Below are positions 8,813 through 19,201 of a DNA stretch of 64,000 bases, piece by piece; the first letter of the stretch is position 1, and every line of letters starts with the position of its first letter. The stretch lies in contig NZ_LZTB01000005.1 of the NCBI RefSeq assembly GCF_001665685.1, positions 1-64,000 of the forward strand. Direction: 5' to 3'. The notes beneath the pieces are model-generated. The model was not told the origin of the DNA and searched no databases. It was given only the letters and a program-made list of their open reading frames with translations. A program made the translations under genes and the position numbers. The stretch is from Mycobacterium sp. 852013-50091_SCH5140682 (GTDB lineage: Bacteria > Actinomycetota > Actinomycetes > Mycobacteriales > Mycobacteriaceae).

Positions 8813-9034
8813 CTAGTGCCTCTCGCGTTCGGCCGCATGTGCGTGTTCAGCTGCCGATACCACCAGCGCATCGGTGCCGGGGTAAATCGTCGCTTCGTGC
8901 CCGTTTCCGAGCCACCGGACCTCGTACGGGGGAGAGCCGTCCTCGGCGCGGACCCCGATGATCTCGGCGTGCTGCTCATGCTGGTCGGTGGTTGTGCCTT
9001 TGACAACCAGGAAATCGCCGACGTGCGCTTTCAT
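8813..9034 (-). CDS. DUF1918 small protein
   Basis: 73 residues, matching the DUF1918 pattern (MKAHVGDFLVVKG at the start, SPPYEVRWLGNGHEATIYPG in the middle), a small SH3-like beta-barrel widespread in actinobacteria. Function unknown. The start has a GAAGGGAG ribosome site. The last ten residues are His/Ala/Glu-rich. It is convergent with the DUF4185 gene (16-bp gap) and lies downstream of the SDR gene on the same strand. Confidence 0.85.
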   Translation of the reverse strand: MKAHVGDFLVVKGTTTDQHEQHAEIIGVRAEDGSPPYEVRWLGNGHEATIYPGTDALVVSAAEHAHAAERERH

Positions 9035-9101
9035 CGTCCGCTCCCTTCGCCTACCCGGCGGACCCTTCTATCGTGCGCGCACCGATGGCGATGCGAAACC
9101 C

Positions 9102-9842
9102 TTACCCGGCGGTCTTTCCGGCGTCGACGATGTACACCGCGCCGTGCACGGCCGCGGCGTCGTCACTGGCGAGAAACGCGATGGTTTTGGCGACATCGGC
9201 CACGTCCATCATCCCGCGGGGTGCGGCAATGCGCAGGATCAGATTCCAGTCCGCGCCATCGGGTGCGGCGAACTCGGTGGTCTGCGGGGTCAGCATGCCG
9301 CCGGGGCAGACCGCATTGACGCGCAGGCGCTCCGAGGTGAATTCGATCGCGAGCGCACGGGTCAACCCGACCAGACCGTGCTTGGCCGCGCAGTAGCCCG
9401 CCGAATAGACCTCGCCCTCGATACCCGCGATCGAGGCCACGTTGACGATGTTGCCGCCGGCCTCCAGCAGATGCGGCAACGCCGCCCGGCACAGGAAGAA
9501 CGGGCCGTTGAGGTTGACGGCCAGATCCTTGTCCCAGTCCTCGTCGGTCATCGAGATGGTATGGCGCATCTGGTGAAAACCCGCGACGTTGATCAACGCG
9601 TCGAGCCTGCCGAACTCCTCGACACACTGGGCGACGGCCTGTTTGCAGGCCTCGACCGAGGCGATGTCCACCGAGGCGTACCTGCCGCCGGGAACCTGCG
9701 TGAACACCTCAGCCATCCGCTCGGCATCGCGGGCGATGCCGAACACCGAAGCACCCCGCTCAGCGAACAGGCGCGCCACTGCCGCGCCCAATCCCGACGA
9801 CGCACCCGTGACCAATGCGACCTTGCCGCTCAGCTGACTCAT
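9102..9842 (-). CDS. SDR-family oxidoreductase at the end of the ABC importer operon
   Basis: 246 residues, classical short-chain dehydrogenase: cofactor motif TGASSGLG near residue 14, NVAG in place of NNAG, a Ser in NVASIAG, and YCAAK (Tyr/Lys catalytic pair). The start lies 3 bp after the stop of the ABC ATPase gene, so it is very likely co-transcribed with the four transporter genes. This suggests it oxidises or reduces the imported compound or a product of it; substrate unknown. NAD(H) versus NADP(H) preference is not clear. Confidence 0.85.
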   Translation of the reverse strand: MSQLSGKVALVTGASSGLGAAVARLFAERGASVFGIARDAERMAEVFTQVPGGRYASVDIASVEACKQAVAQCVEEFGRLDALINVAGFHQMRHTISMTDEDWDKDLAVNLNGPFFLCRAALPHLLEAGGNIVNVASIAGIEGEVYSAGYCAAKHGLVGLTRALAIEFTSERLRVNAVCPGGMLTPQTTEFAAPDGADWNLILRIAAPRGMMDVADVAKTIAFLASDDAAAVHGAVYIVDAGKTAG

Positions 9843-9845
9843 GCC

Positions 9846-11417
<1,572 letters not shown>

Positions 11418-11440
11418 CATGTGCTCCTTGCGTGCGCCTG

Positions 11441-12319
11441 TCACTGCTTTCCCGCCCTTCTCGCCTCGATCATGGTGCGCTGCTTGGGATCGAGCACGTC
11501 GCGCAGGCCGTCGCCGAACAGGTTGAACGCCAGCACCGTCACGAAGATGGCGGCGCCGGGGAACACCGCCATCCACCACGCGAGCGTGACGAAGCCCTGC
11601 GCATCGAAGATCATCCGGCCCAGCGACGGTTGCGGCGGCTGGATTCCCAAGCCCAGGAACGACAATGACGCTTCGGCGAGGATCGCGAAGGCCAACGACA
11701 GCGAGAGCTGAACGATCAGCGGCCCGGCGATGTTCGGCAGAATGTGACGGGTCAGGATGTATCCGTCGCCGGTTCCCATGGTGCGGGAGACGGCGACGAA
11801 CGGCTCGAGGCGCACGCTCAGCGTGCTGGCGCGGGCGACGCGCGCGAAGATCGGCGTGTAGACGACACCGATGGCGAGCATGGTGGTGGTGATGCCCGGC
11901 CCCAGGATTGCCACGATGGCCAGCGCGAGCAGCAGTACGGGGAAGGCGAACATCACGTCGACGACGCGCATCACGACGGTGTCCACCCAGCCGCTGCGAT
12001 ACCCGGCCACCACGCCGATCGTCACGCCAACGAGCGCCGCGAATGCCACGCTCACCACCGCGACCCGCATCGATGCCTGAACCGCGACCAGCACCCGCGA
12101 CAGCACGTCACGGCCCAGCTCGTCGGTGCCGAACCAGTGCGATCCGCTGGGCCCCTGCAGCGCGCTTGGCACGTCGATGTCGTTGATGCCGAACGGCGTG
12201 ATCCATTGGGCGGCGACCGCGATGAACACCACGGCCAACAGCACGACCCCACTGATCGCAGTCACCGGGTTGGACAACAGCAGCCGCCAGGACGAGACCC
12301 GGCCTTCGGTGAATGTCAT
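11441..12319 (-). CDS. ABC importer permease, DppC/OppC type
   Basis: 292 residues with about six membrane helices and the BPD_transp_1 domain. The EAA loop that contacts the ATPase is visible around EASLSFLGLGIQPPQPSLG, which is diagnostic of the DppC/OppC branch. The ATG overlaps the stop codon of the upstream permease by 4 bp. It forms the heterodimeric channel with the DppB-type partner. Confidence 0.92.
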   Translation of the reverse strand: MTFTEGRVSSWRLLLSNPVTAISGVVLLAVVFIAVAAQWITPFGINDIDVPSALQGPSGSHWFGTDELGRDVLSRVLVAVQASMRVAVVSVAFAALVGVTIGVVAGYRSGWVDTVVMRVVDVMFAFPVLLLALAIVAILGPGITTTMLAIGVVYTPIFARVARASTLSVRLEPFVAVSRTMGTGDGYILTRHILPNIAGPLIVQLSLSLAFAILAEASLSFLGLGIQPPQPSLGRMIFDAQGFVTLAWWMAVFPGAAIFVTVLAFNLFGDGLRDVLDPKQRTMIEARRAGKQ

Positions 12320-13293
12320 GACAGCCGGATCCTCGGGTCGACCACCGCGTACAACACGTCGACGATCAGGTTGATCAGCAGGAACAACACCGCGATGAGC
12401 AGCACCGCGCCCTGGATGACCGGATAGTCGCGGGCCGCAACGGAATTGAACACCAGCCGGCCCAGACCCGGCCAGGCGAACACCACCTCCACCACGATGA
12501 CCCCGCCGAGGATGGTGGCCAGCTGGATACCCGTGATGGTCAGAATGGGTAGTAGCGCATTGCGGACGATGTGACGAAACGTGATCACCGGCGGCGCAAG
12601 CCCTTTCGATTTGGCGGTGCGCACGTACCCCATCGCCGTGACCTCCAGAACCGCCGACCGCACGTAGCGGGTCATGATCGCGGCGGCCACCAGCCCCACT
12701 GTGAGCCCGGGCAGGATGATGTGTCGCAGCCAGCCACCCGGATCGCTGAAAAGCGGTCGGTATCCCGAGGTGGGCAGCCAGCCCAGCGTCGACGCGAAGA
12801 CCCCGATCAGCAGGATGCCCATCCAGAAATCGGGCACAGATACGCCGAACTGGCTGGCGATACGCACGATCGCGTCGCTGACCCTGCCCTCGCGCAGGGC
12901 CGACCAGATCCCGGCAGGCAACGCGATCAGCAGCGCGATGACGATGCCGACCAGGCCAAGCGACACCGTGGCCGGAAGGCGTTCCAGCAGCGTGACGGTG
13001 ACCGGATCACCGTTACGGAAACTGACCCCCAAGTTTCCGGTGAACGCCGAGCCGAGGTAGCTGAAGAACTGCTCGACGAGTGGTCGGTCCATGCCACTGG
13101 CCGAGCGCAGCGCCGCATACGCCTCAGGGGTGTAGCGCGTGCCCAACGCGATCCGGACCGGGTCGCCCGGCACCAGGTGCACCAACGCGAACACCACGAT
13201 CAGCACGCCGACGAGCACCACCGCGGAGTGCACCAGGCGCCGGGCCAGAAACACCAGCACCGGATGCCCCGCCGTCAACTTGCCCACATTCAC
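12316..13293 (-). CDS. ABC importer permease, DppB/OppB type
   Basis: 325 residues from GTG 13293, whose bases overlap the stop codon of the binding-protein gene (GTGA), the expected coupling in this operon; an upstream start at 13380 would run into the previous gene. The N-terminal hydrophobic helix is followed by HLVPGDPVRIALG, typical of DppB. Five or six further helices and the EAA-like stretch before MGYVRTAKSKGL follow. It pairs with the DppC-type permease. Confidence 0.9.
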   Translation of the reverse strand: MNVGKLTAGHPVLVFLARRLVHSAVVLVGVLIVVFALVHLVPGDPVRIALGTRYTPEAYAALRSASGMDRPLVEQFFSYLGSAFTGNLGVSFRNGDPVTVTLLERLPATVSLGLVGIVIALLIALPAGIWSALREGRVSDAIVRIASQFGVSVPDFWMGILLIGVFASTLGWLPTSGYRPLFSDPGGWLRHIILPGLTVGLVAAAIMTRYVRSAVLEVTAMGYVRTAKSKGLAPPVITFRHIVRNALLPILTITGIQLATILGGVIVVEVVFAWPGLGRLVFNSVAARDYPVIQGAVLLIAVLFLLINLIVDVLYAVVDPRIRLS

Positions 13294-14828
13294 GCCGCCC
13301 CACCCCGATTCAGGCTCGCGCCACGGAACCGGACGGCTCCGTCGCGCCGCGCCTGGTAGCCCGACAGATTCGTTGCCCACGCCTGGATCACCGACGGGTT
13401 GTACAGGTAGATGTAGCTGACCTCATCGGCGATACGCGTTGCCGCTCTGGCGTAGATGGATTTTCGTTTGGCCACGTCGGTCTCGACTCGGCCGGCGTCG
13501 AGAAGTTGGTCGACCTCGGGGTCGGAGAACTTCTGCGCATTGCTGGTGCCGCCGGAATGGTGCTGGGCGTAGTAGAAGTCGTCGGGGTCGATGTTGCCGA
13601 GCCAGCCCATCATCAACATGTCGAAGTGCCCGTTGTTCTGTTCGTCGAGCCAGGTGGCGAAGTCGACCGTGCGGATGTGCACCGTGATGCCAAGCGGGGC
13701 AAGATTATCGGCGATGATCTGGGCTGCGGTCACCGTCTCGGGGTATTCGCTGGTGACCAGCATGTCGAGATCCTTCGGTGCGCTACCCGCTTCTGCGAGC
13801 AGACGTTTCGCTTCATCCACATCGTGGCGGTAGCGGTGATAGTCGGTGTACCACGCATTGCCCTGCGGAATGGCGAGTTGGTTGGTCGTCGCGGTGCGGT
13901 ACGTGGTGGCTGCGGTGATCGAATCCCGGTCGATCGTATAGGCGATGGCCTGCCTGACCCGGACGTCGTTCCACGGTGCGCGGGCTTCGTTGAGCGCGAG
14001 GTACCAGTAGTCGTTGCTCGGGGTGACCGCCAGATGCAGCGACTCGTCTTCGCGCAGTTGGCTGACGCGTTGCGGGGGAATCGAATCGGTCCAATCGACT
14101 TCGCCGGCCTGCAGCGCCGACAGCGCGGTCGACGGTTCCGAGATGAACCGGAACGTCACCCCGGCCACCGGCGGTGCTCCGGCCCAGTAGTGCGGGTTGG
14201 CCTTCAACGTGATGGCGTCGCCGCTCTTGCGCGACACGAACGAGAACGGCCCGGTGCCGATCGGATGTGTGGCGATCTGTCCGCTCTCGACGTTGTGGCG
14301 TTGCACGATCGCCATGCCCTTGAAGCCACCGAGATTGGTCAGCAGATTCGGCGTCGGATGCTTGACGGCGATCCGCACGGTCGCGGGGTCCACCGCGTCG
14401 ACGCCGGCGACCGCGCTGAACTTGTCCACGTTGGTCAGTTTCTGGTCGATGATGCGCCGATACGAGTAGACGACGTCTTCGGCCGTCAGCGGGCTGCCGT
14501 CATGCCAGCTCACTCCCGGGCGCAGGTGAAACGTCCAGGTCAACTGGTCGGGGCTGACCTCCCACGACGTTGCCAGGGCCGGCCCCATCTGCAGGTTCGC
14601 GTCCGGTTCGACGAGTGTGTCGAACACGTTCTCCAGCACCTCGAACGAGAAGTACGCGCTGGTCCGTTGGGGGTCGAGTTGGTCGGGTTCGCCGGCGATG
14701 GCCGCGATCAGGTAGCCCGACGCCTCACCGCCGAGGTCGACGCGGTTGCCGGCCGAACAGGCCGACAGTACGAGCGCCAGGACGGCTGCCACCGCGCTCA
14801 ACGTTCTCACCACTGGTCGTGTGGTCAC
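13290..14828 (-). CDS. Extracytoplasmic solute-binding lipoprotein (SBP_bac_5)
   Basis: 512 residues. A lipoprotein signal (hydrophobic core then LSAC lipobox, Cys at about 24) anchors it outside the membrane. The body is the family 5 extracellular binding fold for peptides, nickel or oligosaccharides, with the diagnostic segments FHLRPGVSWHDGSPLTAEDV and VRQAIAYTIDRDSI. It is first in an operon with two permeases, a fused ATPase and an SDR, each gene overlapping or closely following the previous one. Ligand unknown; peptides, modified sugars and metal chelates are all possible for the family. Confidence 0.92.
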   Translation of the reverse strand: MTTRPVVRTLSAVAAVLALVLSACSAGNRVDLGGEASGYLIAAIAGEPDQLDPQRTSAYFSFEVLENVFDTLVEPDANLQMGPALATSWEVSPDQLTWTFHLRPGVSWHDGSPLTAEDVVYSYRRIIDQKLTNVDKFSAVAGVDAVDPATVRIAVKHPTPNLLTNLGGFKGMAIVQRHNVESGQIATHPIGTGPFSFVSRKSGDAITLKANPHYWAGAPPVAGVTFRFISEPSTALSALQAGEVDWTDSIPPQRVSQLREDESLHLAVTPSNDYWYLALNEARAPWNDVRVRQAIAYTIDRDSITAATTYRTATTNQLAIPQGNAWYTDYHRYRHDVDEAKRLLAEAGSAPKDLDMLVTSEYPETVTAAQIIADNLAPLGITVHIRTVDFATWLDEQNNGHFDMLMMGWLGNIDPDDFYYAQHHSGGTSNAQKFSDPEVDQLLDAGRVETDVAKRKSIYARAATRIADEVSYIYLYNPSVIQAWATNLSGYQARRDGAVRFRGASLNRGGAA

Positions 14829-14957
14829 GATCTCTCCAGGATCACCGCGGGCGATCCGTCAGTACGCTCACCCGCTGGGGCCGTCGCCGGGCCCGACCGA
14901 AACGTCGGTGGACCATACCGGTGACGACGCTGATGAAGACTGCGATACTCACCCATT

Positions 14958-15491
14958 GTGACCTTCAAGCGCACCGCTGCTGCGACCGCCCTGGCCTCGA
15001 CCCTCGGAATCGGACTCGGCCTGGGGTTTGCCGGACCGGCGCAAGCCGACCCCGTGATGCAGGGTGTCTACACCTATACCCAGGACGGACTCGACCCGCA
15101 GACCTTCACGGTGTACCCGAGTTGCGTGCCCGTGGTCGGGGATCTGCGTGAACCTCTCGAGCTGGCGGTGGCGTGCCGGCTGCACGTCGCGACGGGCCCC
15201 GAGCTCAAGGGCGGAGATGCCCGGTTGACGGGCGGGCTGTGGACGTACTCGACGACGACGGCCGAGGGCATGCAGTGTCCCGACGGCAGCTGGGCGCCGA
15301 CCACCGAGGTCTACAAATTCGACGACGTGGCCATGACCGGCACCCGGTCGGTGTTCCACAATGCGGTCTGCGGACTGCAACCCGGCGAGCAGAGCGTGCC
15401 GTTCAAGCTGGCGTACAAAGAGCCGTTGCCCATGCCGGTCAAGGTCTATCCGCTGGACTGCGAGCCCTGGGGCTTGCGGTTGTGCACGTGA
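14958..15491 (+). CDS. Small secreted cysteine-containing protein
   Basis: 177 residues, start GTG 14958. A signal peptide is clear (FKRT, hydrophobic Ala/Leu/Gly core, AQAD cleavage at about 31). The mature part has six cysteines, compatible with three disulfides, and ends in LRLCT. I recognise no catalytic domain; it looks like one of the many small exported mycobacterial proteins of unknown role. Its stop codon overlaps the GTG of the following DUF4185 gene (GTGA), so the two are translationally coupled and may act together at the surface. Confidence 0.8.
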   Translation: MTFKRTAAATALASTLGIGLGLGFAGPAQADPVMQGVYTYTQDGLDPQTFTVYPSCVPVVGDLREPLELAVACRLHVATGPELKGGDARLTGGLWTYSTTTAEGMQCPDGSWAPTTEVYKFDDVAMTGTRSVFHNAVCGLQPGEQSVPFKLAYKEPLPMPVKVYPLDCEPWGLRLCT

Positions 15492-16609
15492 CGCTTGGTG
15501 GTGGAGCGGGTCGCGCGCTGGGGGAGGACCAGACTCCCGCACTGCCGATGCTCAACGGAAAAGCCATCGACCTGACGGGCCCGGGTCGCACCGACCAATT
15601 CGGGGTGACGGCCACCGATCTCGGTGCGTCGGTGGTGGCGCCCAACGGCAAGCTGGTCTCGGTGTTCGGCGACACCTTTTCGGGACCTGCGGTGGGACAG
15701 GGAGATTGGCGTTCCCCGGTGGCGTTGATCGGCAGCGGGGATGCCGATCACGAGATCGTCTACGAGCGCGCGGCCGGCCCCGATCCCAACTATGCGCATC
15801 AGCTGTGGTTCTACATCCACGACGACGCGTCGAGCGGATGGAGCCGCGGCGGCATCAGCACCGTGATCCCGTCGGACCTGCTGCGGGTGGGTGATTCGCT
15901 CTACCTGCACGCCATCGTCAACCATGGCTTCGGCAACGTGATGTGGACCGAGATCTGGCGCTCGGACGACAGTGGTGTCTCGTGGACCCATATGGGGGAG
16001 CAGGCCAAGTTCCCTGGCGATCTACAGGGCGGCTACGCGCAGTGCTGGTCCTGGGACTACGACCCTGACGACGGCTGGGTTTACGTGGTGGCCACCGGGT
16101 TTCAGCGCAACAAGGGCATCATCCTGATGCGGGTGCGGCCCGACCAGATCGGGCAGCGTTCGCGGTACAGCTGCTGGGGTTTCGTGAACGGCCGCTGGGC
16201 GTGGGGCCAGCAGAGCACGCCGATCACGCCGCCCGGAGAACAGTGGGGAGAGTTGACATTTCGCCGGGTGGCTGCCGGAACATGGGTTCTCGGTGGGTTT
16301 TTGGCTTCGCAGTATGCGCTCGGTTACCGCGTCGTCAACTCCCCGGTGGCCAACATGTACACCACGCCACTGCAGATCCCGGTGGTCGGCTCGTCGTGGG
16401 CCGACGAGGACCCCGCCGACAGCAGGGTCGCCCAGCTCTATGGCGGCTACCTGCTGCCGGGTTCCCGCTTCGATGTGCAGGGCGGGGTAGGCCTGGTGGT
16501 GTCCCAGTGGCGCACCGATACCGGATGGCCTTACCGAGCAATGCAATTCAAGGCTCAGCTCAAGGACACCAGCAGGTCACCGCAGCCGACGGACCCGATC
16601 AATCTGTAG
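15488..16609 (+). CDS. Second DUF4185 protein (GH183-like)
   Basis: 373 residues from GTG 15488, which overlaps the upstream stop codon; ATG 15548 is an alternative. The DUF4185 domain starts almost at once: TDLG (Asp44) and FGDTF (Asp62) correspond to Asp117 and Asp139 of the paralogue at 7.5 kb. No signal peptide is visible from either start, unlike the paralogue. Family knowledge points to endo-D-arabinanase activity on cell-wall arabinan, but a cytosolic location would be odd; it may use another export route or be mis-started. Further in-frame coding upstream overlaps the secreted gene and is not protein-like. Confidence 0.78.
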   Translation: MTLGGGAGRALGEDQTPALPMLNGKAIDLTGPGRTDQFGVTATDLGASVVAPNGKLVSVFGDTFSGPAVGQGDWRSPVALIGSGDADHEIVYERAAGPDPNYAHQLWFYIHDDASSGWSRGGISTVIPSDLLRVGDSLYLHAIVNHGFGNVMWTEIWRSDDSGVSWTHMGEQAKFPGDLQGGYAQCWSWDYDPDDGWVYVVATGFQRNKGIILMRVRPDQIGQRSRYSCWGFVNGRWAWGQQSTPITPPGEQWGELTFRRVAAGTWVLGGFLASQYALGYRVVNSPVANMYTTPLQIPVVGSSWADEDPADSRVAQLYGGYLLPGSRFDVQGGVGLVVSQWRTDTGWPYRAMQFKAQLKDTSRSPQPTDPINL

Positions 16610-16610
16610 G

Positions 16611-17357
16611 TCAGGCGGTGAACCCGCCGTCGACGTTCCAGTTCGCCCCGGTCACGAAGCCGGATTCGGAGCCCGCCAGGAAGCTCACCACCGCGCCGAT
16701 GTCGGACGTGTCGCCGTAGCGGCCGAGTGCGGTGGACTGCCTTATGGAATCGGCGAATTCGCCCTCGTCGGGGTTCAAGTCGGTGGCGATCGGGCCGGGT
16801 TGCACGTTGTTGACGGTGATACCGCGCGGGCCGAGATCGCGGGCCAGCGCCCGGGTCAGCGAGGACACCGCACCCTTGGTCATCGCGTATACCGACAGTC
16901 CCGCCACCGGCACCCGGTCGGCGTTGATGCTGCCGATGTTGATGATTCGCGAGCCCTCGCCGAGATGGCCGACCGCGCTGCGGATCGCGGCATAGACACC
17001 GCCGATGTTGATCGCGACCAGCCGGTCGAACTGCTCCTGCGGAAATTCTTCGATGGGTGCGATGTAGGCGGTACCGGCATTGTTGACCAGGACGTCGAGA
17101 CCACCGAGAGCTGCCACGGTCTGCTCGACCGATGCGGCGACCTGTGCGGGATCGGCGCTGTCGGCCTGGATGGCCACCACCTTGCCGCCGTCCGCGGTCA
17201 CTTCGGCGACCAGCTTGTCGGCCTCGGCTGCCGAGGCCGCGTAGGTGAAGGCCATGTCGGCGCCGTCGGCGGCGAGTCGGCGCACGATCTGTGCGCCGAT
17301 TCCGCGGGAACCGCCGGTTACCAGTGCGCGGCGGCCGGCCAGGGGTGCTGAGCTCAT
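16611..17357 (-). CDS. SDR-family oxidoreductase
   Basis: 248 residues, classical SDR: TGGSRGIG cofactor motif at about 15-22, NNAG, GSINA with the catalytic Ser, and YAMTK (Tyr/Lys). The alternating sequence resembles FabG/3-oxoacyl reductase-like SDRs, and the C-terminus ends NVDGGFTA, as is common in this group. It is transcribed away from a TetR gene at 17483, which probably represses it. It converges with the DUF4185 gene with a 1-bp gap. Substrate unknown. Confidence 0.88.
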   Translation of the reverse strand: MSSAPLAGRRALVTGGSRGIGAQIVRRLAADGADMAFTYAASAAEADKLVAEVTADGGKVVAIQADSADPAQVAASVEQTVAALGGLDVLVNNAGTAYIAPIEEFPQEQFDRLVAINIGGVYAAIRSAVGHLGEGSRIINIGSINADRVPVAGLSVYAMTKGAVSSLTRALARDLGPRGITVNNVQPGPIATDLNPDEGEFADSIRQSTALGRYGDTSDIGAVVSFLAGSESGFVTGANWNVDGGFTA

Positions 17358-17382
17358 GGGATTTTCCTTCCGGAATGTTTTT

Positions 17383-17406
17383 CGAACCGGTTGGTTACTA
17401 AGTACG
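17383..17406. promoter_or_regulatory. Possible TetR operator between SDR and tetR
   Basis: An 8-bp palindrome AACCGGTT (17385-17392) followed at once by TACTAAGTA (17396-17404), an 11-ish bp dyad, in the 125-bp divergent gap. Such dyads are typical TetR targets, but no binding is shown. Confidence 0.35.
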
Positions 17407-17482
17407 CTGAGGTCAAGGCGCAGATGCGGGTAATGATTCCCGCTGTGACCGGTATCACAACAGGATGGGAGGTAGGTCCGCG

Positions 17483-18043
17483 ATGGCGATAGGCAGGCCC
17501 CGGGAGTTCGATCCCGAGCAAGTCGAGGACGTCGCGATGAAACTGTTCTGGGAACACGGCTACGACGCGGTGTCCATCAGCGATCTGACCGCCGCCACCG
17601 GCGTGAACCGCCGCAGCATCTACGCCGAATTCGGTTCCAAGGAGCAACTCTTCGAACGCGCACTGCAGCGCTACGTCACCGGCCCCGGCGGGTACGCAGC
17701 CGAGGCTTTGACCCGCGCGACCGCCCGCGAGGTCGCCGAGGCGATGGTCCACGGTGCCGTGGACGCGACCACCGGCGAGCCTCGAGGTTGCCTGCTGGTC
17801 GGAAACGGTGAGGGACTCGCCGAGCGGCGCTGTGCCGACGTGCAAGACATCGCCAGACGATTCGACGCCGCGGTGGCCACCGGCGAACTGGCGGACGTTG
17901 ACACCATGTTGCTGGCCCGGTGGATCTCGGCTGTGTGTCAAGGGATTTCGGTGCAAGCTCGCAGTGGCGCGAGCCGGGCCGAGCTGCACGCCGTCGCCGA
18001 TCTGGCACTGGCCGGGTGGCCCGGAACCGCCCCGCGCACATGA
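17483..18043 (+). CDS. TetR-family transcriptional regulator
   Basis: 186 residues from ATG 17483, preceded by a strong GGGAGGT site with 9-nt spacing; ATG 17465 lies before this site and is unlikely. The N-terminal helix-turn-helix is clear (SISDLTAATGVNRRSIYAEFGSKEQLF), then a ligand-binding C-terminal domain. The GRPREF opening and CLLVG segment match the AcrR/YcnC-like subgroup that controls adjacent oxidoreductases. It is divergent from the SDR gene at 16611-17357 and probably represses both. Confidence 0.88.
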   Translation: MAIGRPREFDPEQVEDVAMKLFWEHGYDAVSISDLTAATGVNRRSIYAEFGSKEQLFERALQRYVTGPGGYAAEALTRATAREVAEAMVHGAVDATTGEPRGCLLVGNGEGLAERRCADVQDIARRFDAAVATGELADVDTMLLARWISAVCQGISVQARSGASRAELHAVADLALAGWPGTAPRT

Positions 18044-18065
18044 CATCTGCGCATATGGTGAGGCG

Positions 18066-19139
18066 GTGACGAAGCGAGTCGTGGTCTGGGGCACCGGTTT
18101 TGTGGGCAGCATGGTGATCGCCGAAATCGTCAAGCACCCACTGTTCGAACTGGTCGGCGTCGGGGTCAGCAACCCCGACAAGGTCGGCCGCGACGCAGGC
18201 GATATCTGTGGCCTGGGCGCCTCGATCGGTGTCACGGCGACCGACGACGTCGACGCGCTGATCGCGCTCCGGCCCGACGCGCTGGTCCACTACGGACCGA
18301 CTGCCGCGCATGCCGACGCCAACATCGACCTGATCACCCGGTTCCTGCGGGCCGGCATCGACGTCTGCTCGACGGCGATGACGCCCTGGGTGTGGCCGAA
18401 GATGCACCTGAACCCGCCGAATTGGATCGAGCCCGTCACCGAGGCGTGCGAGGCCGGCGGGGCGTCATGCTTCACCACCGGCATCGACCCAGGCTTCGCC
18501 AACGATCTGTTCCCGATGACGCTGATGGGCCTGTGCTCTGAGATCCGGCAGGTCCGCGCCTCGGAACTGCTGGACTACACCAACTACACCGGCGACTACG
18601 AGTTCGAGATGGGCATCGGCAAGCCGCCCGAGCACCGGGCGCTGCTCGAAACTCCGGACATCCTGGTATTCGCTTGGGGCGCAACCGTTCCGATGATCGC
18701 CTATGCGGCGGGTATCGAGCTCGACGCCATCACGACGACGTGGGACAAGTGGGTGACCCCCGATGAACGCAAGACCGCCAAGGGGATCATCGCACCGGGG
18801 AACGTGGCCGCGGTCCGGTTCACCATCAACGGCGTGTACCGCGGCGAGACCCGCATCCAGCTTGAGCACGTGAATCGCATCGGGCTGGACGCTGCGCCCG
18901 ACTGGCCGTCCGGGAACGACAACGATGTGTACCGCGTCGACATCGACGGCACCCCGAGCATCTCGCAGGAAACCGCGTTCCGGTTCACCGATGGTTCGGG
19001 CCGCGACGCGGCCGCGGCGGGCTGCCTGGCCACCGGACTCCGTGCGCTAAATGCCGTCCCCGCAGTCAACGACCATTTGCCAGGATGGGTAACTCCGCTG
19101 GATTTACCGCTCATCACAGGTAGCGGCAATATTCGCTGA
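18066..19139 (+). CDS. DapB-like NAD(P)-binding dehydrogenase
   Basis: 357 residues from GTG 18066; 22 bp after the TetR stop, so possibly co-transcribed. The N-terminus VVVWGTGFVGSMVIAEIVKH is a Rossmann nucleotide-binding motif of the dihydrodipicolinate-reductase N-terminal family, and the rest resembles mycobacterial homologues of amino-acid dehydrogenases such as 2,4-diaminopentanoate dehydrogenase. It lacks the DapB C-terminal lysine-pathway signature, so it is not DapB itself. Substrate unknown. Confidence 0.78.
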   Translation: MTKRVVVWGTGFVGSMVIAEIVKHPLFELVGVGVSNPDKVGRDAGDICGLGASIGVTATDDVDALIALRPDALVHYGPTAAHADANIDLITRFLRAGIDVCSTAMTPWVWPKMHLNPPNWIEPVTEACEAGGASCFTTGIDPGFANDLFPMTLMGLCSEIRQVRASELLDYTNYTGDYEFEMGIGKPPEHRALLETPDILVFAWGATVPMIAYAAGIELDAITTTWDKWVTPDERKTAKGIIAPGNVAAVRFTINGVYRGETRIQLEHVNRIGLDAAPDWPSGNDNDVYRVDIDGTPSISQETAFRFTDGSGRDAAAAGCLATGLRALNAVPAVNDHLPGWVTPLDLPLITGSGNIR

Positions 19140-19201
19140 GTAACATTCGCCCCGTTAACTGAGATGGACTACCGGATAGTGCTCTCTCGAGACGGGGTGA
19201 C

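Noticed and set aside
15173..15487. N-terminal extension of the second DUF4185 gene
   Set aside because: It overlaps the secreted gene in another frame and reads as Arg/Ala-rich non-protein sequence.
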